From: Cryptomeria japonica
Taxonomy: Eukaryota > Streptophyta > Pinopsida > Cupressales > Cupressaceae
Length of the DNA stretch: 64,000 nucleotides
Direction: 5' to 3'
Assembly: GCF_030272615.1 (NCBI RefSeq)
Contig: NC_081405.1
Location: 26,800,272 to 26,864,271, forward strand
Part shown: positions 58,971 to 64,000 of the stretch, piece by piece
Layout: each line of letters opens with the position of its first letter
Numbering within the stretch: the stretch's first letter is position 1
Position numbers and translations under genes: made by a program
Notes under the pieces: generated by a model
What the model was told of the DNA's origin: nothing
Seen by the model: the letters and a program-made list of their open reading frames with translations, nothing else
Databases searched by the model: none

Positions 58971-59900
58971 GAGACACTACAAGGTGCAACTGTAGATTGG
59001 TTCTACCATTTGTCACCTCAAACTATTACCGATTGGGATACCCTCAAGATTGAGTTTGAGGCACGGTTTAAACTAGCAGAAGACACACATGCTCTTTTAG
59101 CTAATTTGACTTCTATGAGAAAGGAACCACATCAGCCCATGAGGGATTTTATGGTAAAGTTCAATAAGTTGAAAAATAAAATTCCAATTATTTCTCAACC
59201 AACTGGGGAGAACCTAAAGTGTTTCTTTATAAATTCTTAGTTGCCTAAAGTTATCTTTATATTAAGAAGAACACCTTCTGTAGATTTGGCAATAGCACAA
59301 GCTCATGCTATGGAGGTGGAAGATCATTTGATCCTTGCTGGAGAAATTAAGAAGGATCTAAATAAGGCAAAAGTAAGTTTTTCTCCTTTGGAGACTTCAA
59401 ATTCTTCCTCTTCAAGTACTACCAACCATATATTGTATAGGCTGGCAAATGAAGTGCTCGCTTTAAAGAAGCAGATTTCGCAAACATCCTTTCCCACTCC
59501 ATACAAGGATGTTCCATGAAGGACCTACCCTAATAATGCTTTTACTTATGCAACTAGAAATCAAAGTAAGTTACCTCCTCCTCCAGAAAGGTTAGCTCTC
59601 AAAGCACCTCCTATCAATGATTTTGTAGGATATTATGAAATGGAGTAAGGAGATGACATTACTGAAGAAATTTCATTAGAAATTGTTAATCCCTTTCAAA
59701 AAGAAGGTGAGTTAACTAGAGACTCTAGCATCTAGTTTGTGACCTACTAGGAGCCTAGAGAAGTTAAATAAAGTGATGCCTTTGCAGTTTCCACTCGTTC
59801 TCAAGCACATAATCAATTTTATCAACATACAAATGGCAAGTTGAAGGCAAAAGATTCTCCACATTTGCTAACTTTACTCTTGCAAAAAGAGGGGCTCCTT
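58971..59900 (+). pseudogene. gag: Gag of element D, C-terminal part
   Basis: Continues the split gag: TLQGATVDWFYHLSPQTITDW, LKIEFEARFKLAEDTHALLANLTSM, KEPHQPMRDFMVKFNKLKNKIP, matching the retrotrans_gag capsid domain, then AIAQAHAMEVEDHLILAGE and a Ser-rich stretch with LYRLANEVLALKKQIS. No zinc knuckle is visible. Stops and a frameshift near 59880 occur. Confidence 0.85.
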
Positions 59901-60820
59901 TGCCAACCTTGCCCAAAGATCCCATAGCAAGTCAACGAGTAAGTACTTCAGACCTTCCTTCTTTGAGTGTGTCTAAGTCTTTACTAGTTGCTTCTAAATC
60001 CACAAGTGATGTTTTACCATCTTCATCATTGATGTCGTATGAGTCTTTTGGCATCATAGATCATGCTAAGAAAACCAAGATTCAAATATTAGAGGTAGAG
60101 TATTTACAGGCAAATCCTGACCAGTTTGATAGATTGGCCAAATTTGTTAAGGAAAAATAAATTCTCCAAGTTTTTGTGTCTTCACAAAATAACCTGGTTG
60201 CAGTTCCATCCTCATTGTCAGGTAGGATAGAACCTTATTATATTTCCCTTCTAATCGGTATAAATTTAAAAATTGTGTTATTGACTCTGGAGCCTCTGAC
60301 GATGTAATGCCAACTAAGGTAGCTAACATATTAGGCCTTACTCTTACCAAAACCTTTGGTAAATGTTTATTAATGGAAAATAAACAAGTCCCCTTGATTG
60401 GCTAAATCAAAGATGCTCTGTTTGTTTTTGCTGCGTTTCCAGATAAAAGAGTGCAACTGATTGTTTTGGTGGCTAATGTTCTAGCTTCAAATGGAATGCT
60501 TCTAGGAAGAAAATTTTGTAAGGATGTTGGAGGTGAAATCAATATGTATTGGTCAAAAGCAAAGATACCCGTCAATGGTGAAATGCAAAAATTTCTTCCT
60601 GAAAAGGAAGTGAAATACTCAGTGGTCAAATCAGATAATCTCAAAGCTCAAATTATCTTTAAGTCACCTGTAATGGGCACTTACTTTCTACAAACAGAGA
60701 AAAATTCAAGTTCTTCAAATGACTTAGGCAATGAAAGTCTTTCAAGTGATGACTTTGAATCAACTTTTTCAAATGATGAAGCTTCAAGCTTCAAGCTCAC
60801 AAGCTTCTTATTCAAAAGAC
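59901..60820 (+). pseudogene. pol: Protease region of element D
   Basis: A Ser-rich linker (59900-60160) leads to a retropepsin: KNCVIDSGASDDVMPTKVANILGL with catalytic Asp-Ser-Gly at 60283-60291, and VLASNGMLLGRKFCKDVGGEINMYW, the MLLGR block near the C-terminus. It would cut the Gag-Pol polyprotein. TAA at 60157, a frameshift near 60265 and TAA at about 60402 break it. A Ser/Asp-rich linker follows, where RT would be expected but is missing. Confidence 0.8.
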
Positions 60821-60940
60821 CCAAATCAAGTATGGAATATGGAATTTGATGGTAGTTGTACTTCAAATAGTTTTGGTGCAAGAGTTGTTTTAATTTCTCC
60901 ATCAGGTGAGGATTTTCCATACTCTTTTAAACTATAGTTT
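60821..60940 (+). pseudogene. pol: Archaeal-type RNase H remnant of element D
   Basis: VWNMEFDGSCTSNSFGARVV followed by SPSGEDFPYSFKL is the start of the second RNase H domain (FDGS with the first catalytic Asp). It sits directly after the protease linker, so a deletion removed RT and the first RNase H. After TAG the frame fades out. Confidence 0.75.
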
Positions 60941-60966
60941 TCTACTTGCCACAAACTTGCAACTAT

Positions 60967-61090
60967 GGTCTAATGGATTTGAACTTATCTAGAAAGTCCT
61001 TAATGGAAGGAAATGAATCAGGTGTCAATGATGTCAAATCTGTTTCAAGATGAAGTGCATGAAGCTCATTATACCTCCATAAATTTTCTC
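60967..61090 (-). pseudogene. gag: Possible retroelement gag fragment
   Basis: The minus strand has an open stretch, LWRYNELHALHLETD and FPSIKDFLDKFKSIR, with the look of a Ty1/copia-type (UBN2-like) or other plant gag segment. It is short and unsupported by neighbours, so tentative. Confidence 0.4.
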
Positions 61091-61501
61091 AAATTTGAGC
61101 CACATAGCCTAGGAGTGGTGAGAAAATCAATATGGAATTGGAGATTGTCTAAAACGTGTAGGTCAATCAAACCCATATCTTGATTTGTCTTGTATGTACA
61201 GTGAATGATCTCAAACTCACTAGTCAAGTTGGGATAGCTCTCATCTAAACAAGATCATAAACCCCTAGATCAAAACAATTTGGTCATTATAGTCTTCCAG
61301 TTATGATAGTTATGAGGGGTGAGTTTCTCAATAGAAGGATCTACCATTAGCCTAGGGTTAGAGAAATATAGGAATCTAAAAGATTATGGTTTTTACCCCC
61401 CCACAACAAGAAAAACAAGTCCTTTTGCACTTGTATATGCTAAGAAATCACAAAATTGAGAAATGAAAAAAAATAGAGATTACTAAGTACTTGGTAAATA
61501 T
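61091..61501. other. No gene recognised
   Basis: Short non-coding stretch between the gag-like fragment and element G. Confidence 0.5.
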
Positions 61502-61896
61502 TGTTGCAGTAATTTTGGGACAATTATCTAATTATTTATTATTTAGGTCCTTTAATTGCTTTTTCACTTAAGCTAAACTTAGGTGCTTTATTTTATCTAG
61601 GTGTTATGCTTTTTTAGTCCAAGTTCACTTAGAGGCATTTCCTAGTTAGTTGTTTTAGCTTTTAGTTGAGCTTACTTTAGCTCTTGCATTGCATTACTTT
61701 AGTTCCTCTAATTTTAGGATTAGAGCATCTCTTGCTTTCTATAAAGCAAGCAATTCATTCATTGTAAATGCGCCTCTAATATTGTGCACATTCAATATTG
61801 TATCTCTAATATTGTTTTCTGCAATAATACAAAAAAAATCTCTAGTTTTTATAGAGCATACAATCTTTTCTTTGTGTCATAGGTGTTTTGCTTACA
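61502..61896 (+). repeat. 5' LTR of element G (right limit uncertain)
   Basis: Starts at TG 61502. The end is set tentatively at CTTACA, 61896. No clear primer site follows, so the limit needs the second LTR, which lies mostly beyond the window. Confidence 0.55.
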
Positions 61897-62279
61897 GATG
61901 ATTCTTGGCTCTTGTGGTTGATCATCAACTTCTACATGGTTTCCGATCTTTTTCTATCAAGTTCTTGGCCACATGCTTGAAGGATCCAATATTAGGTAAT
62001 TTTTATATGCACATTGGGTTCAAATGAAGGTTGCCATCGTGTCTGCATTGTCGAAAAATCGTAAGATTGATTGTTGTTTCATGAAAATTCGAGTAGTTTT
62101 AAAATTGGGTTAAATTTGTCGAGGGCACGCAAATCGAACCAACATCTAAGGCTAGCTAAAAAATGTAAGCATTTTGAAACAAAATGGAGGTCAGAAGGCC
62201 CAAAATCCTTAAGATCACCCATCAAATCATCAAAATTAGAGATCGGGGAATTCTTTGCAAAAAAATTTCAAAAAGTTTC

Positions 62280-62450
62280 CATTTTTTGGCAAGTTTTTGT
62301 TTTAAAAAAGCTTCTATTTTTGAAAACTTCCTACTTTTGGTAAAATTCTATTTTTGGAAACTTTTTTATTTTTGAAAACTTGTTATTTTCGAAAACTTTC
62401 TATTTTCAAAAAGTTGCTATTTTCGAGAATTTTTTCATTTTTGGGGTCCC
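62280..62450. repeat. Degenerate TATTTTTGAAAACTT repeats in element G
   Basis: Seven or eight loosely spaced copies of CTATTTTTGAAAACTT-like units, about 20-25 bp apart. Non-coding. Confidence 0.65.
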
Positions 62451-62811
62451 TTCAAGCCTTTCAAGCCCTAAAAAGCAGTTTTTAGTGTTTTACTCATAAC
62501 TTCATCACACAGAGTCAAAATCGGGAAAACATGACATCTTTGGAAAGTTGGTTCTAACACCAATCTTATTCTATAGGGGGGTTCATCAGATTCAATACCA
62601 AATTTTGTAGTAAACCTCCAAAATTAACCTTCAATTTCATGCTTTTAGGACCATATCTTGCACATCCGAACTCTATTTTTTGACTTCCATACATAATTGG
62701 AAAGTTCTTAAAGTCCCCTATTCAAATCTTAGGTCCACTTTTGCAAAAAATTTATCAGATAATCAGATATCTCAATCTTATACTTTTGGGGCTACATACA
62801 AATTGGGTCTT

Positions 62812-62910
62812 TTTTTTTTGCTCAGTAAAATGCTTAAGTCATATTTTATTCATAAATAGTATTACAATCTCCGCTCAGTGCGGGCACCGGTAAGAAAGAG
62901 CGGAGAGGAG
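62812..62910 (-). mobile_element. 99-bp SINE or truncated LINE insertion
   Basis: Flanked by an exact 18-bp duplication, ACATACAAATTGGGTCTT (62794-62811 and 62911-62928). The plus strand starts with a T run, so the poly(A) tail is on the minus strand. The body contains GTAATACTATTTATGAATAA-like sequence on the minus strand and the inverted pair TCCGCTC/GAGCGGA. Long duplication plus poly(A) shows target-primed reverse transcription. Confidence 0.85.
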
Positions 62911-62989
62911 ACATACAAATTGGGTCTTTATTTGTATAGAAGATTTCTATTTTTGTATCATTTTTGGAGATTATCTCGAGGAGTGAATC

Positions 62990-63360
62990 ATGTATAAGGT
63001 TTGTAGGTGTAAATATTGTGGGAAAAATCAACATGGGCATGAAATGTGTTCTGATTTATCACATAATACTTTTCAACTCTTGTTAAAATCTCAAGTTGCT
63101 CCTTCTCCACCAATGGAGACAGTTGTTGTACCTTCATTGATTGAGAGCCTTATTCCTGTTAAGCAAGATAGTTCATATATTTGTCTTCTTGATTGTGATT
63201 CCTATTTGATCGACATTGCTTCATTATTTATGGAGTCTCACATTCATATTTGGAGGACACATTTGGGGGTTTATGTCTCTTATTTGATGATAATCATAGC
63301 ACAACTGTTGTCACATCATGTTTGTCTTTGGAGCTTGTTCAAAATCAATTTTCATTAGTT
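62990..63360 (+). pseudogene. gag: Gag zinc-knuckle remnant of element G
   Basis: The frame from ATG 62990 begins MYKVCRCKYCGKNQHGHEMC. The stretch CKYCGKNQHGHEMC is a perfect C-x2-C-x4-H-x4-C nucleocapsid zinc knuckle, unlike the His-variant of the Tat-type elements. After SDLSH there is no recognised domain, and the frame ends at 63358. Other plus-strand frames up to 63743 have no motifs. Confidence 0.65.
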
Positions 63361-63957
63361 CCTTATTTGTCTCATTCTATTGTGATTGGGCATGTACCTG
63401 ATTGGTTTATGACATCTTCATTATTGAAGGACTTGGCAACAAATGTGCAATTTTTAGAGACATCATCATATATTTGGATTTGGATTCCTATATCTTCCAA
63501 TTCATGGGAGTGGCTTCAACTATTTCTAGTGGATTGGTTTCTTCCAAAGGGGAGACATGTTGTTTGCAGGTAGTGGCTCATGTTCTATCTTCAGGCGTTC
63601 ATCATGGGCACAAGAGCTACTTCTACATTGGAGGGATTCTTATCCTCGTCCTCTCTCTTATGAGGGGAGATGTTCATTCTACTTCTATGTCCAATTTTGT
63701 ATTTGGAGGACCACTTGGAGTCCTTCATCTTAGTCACATGTAGTACCTTTTTCATTGCATCCCTCACTTTTGGAGAGGGGTTTTTTCCCTTGTGGTTTTT
63801 GTCCTTTTCTCCATCTAGAGAGACCTCATTGGTGTGAGTTGCAATGCTTTGCATTGGTTTGTACATAAGTACCTAATCATGCCTAGTTGTTGAGACTCAT
63901 TCATGCATGCATTTTGCATTCATTTTCAACTCTTTAGCTTATCCCTAAGTTAATCTT

Positions 63958-63969
63958 AAGGGGGGGAGG
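63958..63969 (+). promoter_or_regulatory. Polypurine tract of element G
   Basis: AAGGGGGGGAGG directly before TG of the 3' LTR. Confidence 0.85.
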
Positions 63970-64000
63970 TGTTGGAGTAATTCTAGGATAATTATCTAAT
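63970..64000 (+). repeat. 3' LTR of element G, first 31 bp
   Basis: Matches the start of the 5' LTR at 61502 in 27 of 31 positions. It is cut by the window end. Confidence 0.8.

Larger units (their letters stand above)
52857..60940 (+). mobile_element. Element D: second Ty3/gypsy family, gag split by insertion F
   Basis: Order: partial 5' LTR, primer site, gag, protease, then directly a remnant of the archaeal-type RNase H; RT, Ty3 RNase H and integrase are missing. Its protease has the canonical Asp-Ser-Gly motif, unlike A-C. No 3' LTR is found, so it is truncated on the right. Gag is interrupted by the 4.3-kb insertion F. Confidence 0.75.
61502..64000 (+). mobile_element. Element G: probable non-autonomous LTR element, runs off the window
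   Basis: The 5' LTR start (TGTTGCAGTAATTTTGGGAC) and the 3' LTR start at 63970 (TGTTGGAGTAATTCTAGGAT) match at 27 of 31 bases, and the latter follows a strong polypurine tract. The roughly 2-kb interior has no protease, RT or integrase, only a gag-like zinc knuckle. It must have been moved by proteins of another element. Confidence 0.7.

Overview
This window looks like intergenic DNA of a large-genome seed plant (a conifer or similar repeat-bloated genome would fit, but the sequence alone does not fix the species). I found no host gene, tRNA, rRNA or CRISPR array. Almost everything recognisable is retroelement: several giant Ty3/gypsy LTR retrotransposons of the Tat type (two RNase H domains in pol, long leaders, an extra reverse-strand gene), pieces of others, and LINE debris. 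All coding regions are decayed, mostly by CGA-to-TGA, CAG-to-TAG and TGG-to-TAG/TGA changes typical of methylated DNA, plus frameshifts.

Layout. 1-3105: LINE reverse transcriptase relics and AT-rich sequence. 3106-12141: element A, minus strand, with 3' LTR, an opposite-strand plant-mobile-domain (PMD) gene, integrase, both RNase H domains and half of RT; its 5' part is lost at a junction with an 85-bp LTR end from the element-C family. 12227-13640: a LINE-like tail and a gag-protease fragment. 14290-18953: remains of element E, with a two-exon gene of unknown function and hairpin-repeat arrays. 18954-52856: element B, plus strand (about 16.8 kb when the nested element is removed), same family as A. 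32925-50037: element C, minus strand, 17.1 kb, complete with both LTRs, 5-bp target duplication, tRNA-Lys type primer site and polypurine tract; it sits inside the intron of B's opposite-strand gene. 52857-60940: element D, a different Ty3/gypsy family whose gag is split by a 4.3-kb LTR-ended insertion (F). 61502-64000: element G, an LTR element carrying only a gag zinc-knuckle remnant and running off the window.

How the parts fit. In A, B and C the pol genes and the PMD gene converge tail to tail. The PMD gene is transcribed from the 3'-LTR side and appears to be spliced: a 25-codon first exon ending in a GTAAGT donor (74 nt in B after a 1-nt loss), then an intron in phase 0, then the PMD exon. 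The intron holds an array of short degenerate motifs specific to the family (TAGCGCAT in A/B, TCGTACGA in C), and the same motif recurs in the 5' leader of the element. Element E repeats the plan with an unrelated protein and an unrelated hairpin motif. This pairing of an element-encoded accessory protein with element-specific motif arrays at both ends is the most interesting thing here; it resembles the logic of motif-targeted anti-silencing systems, although function is inference.
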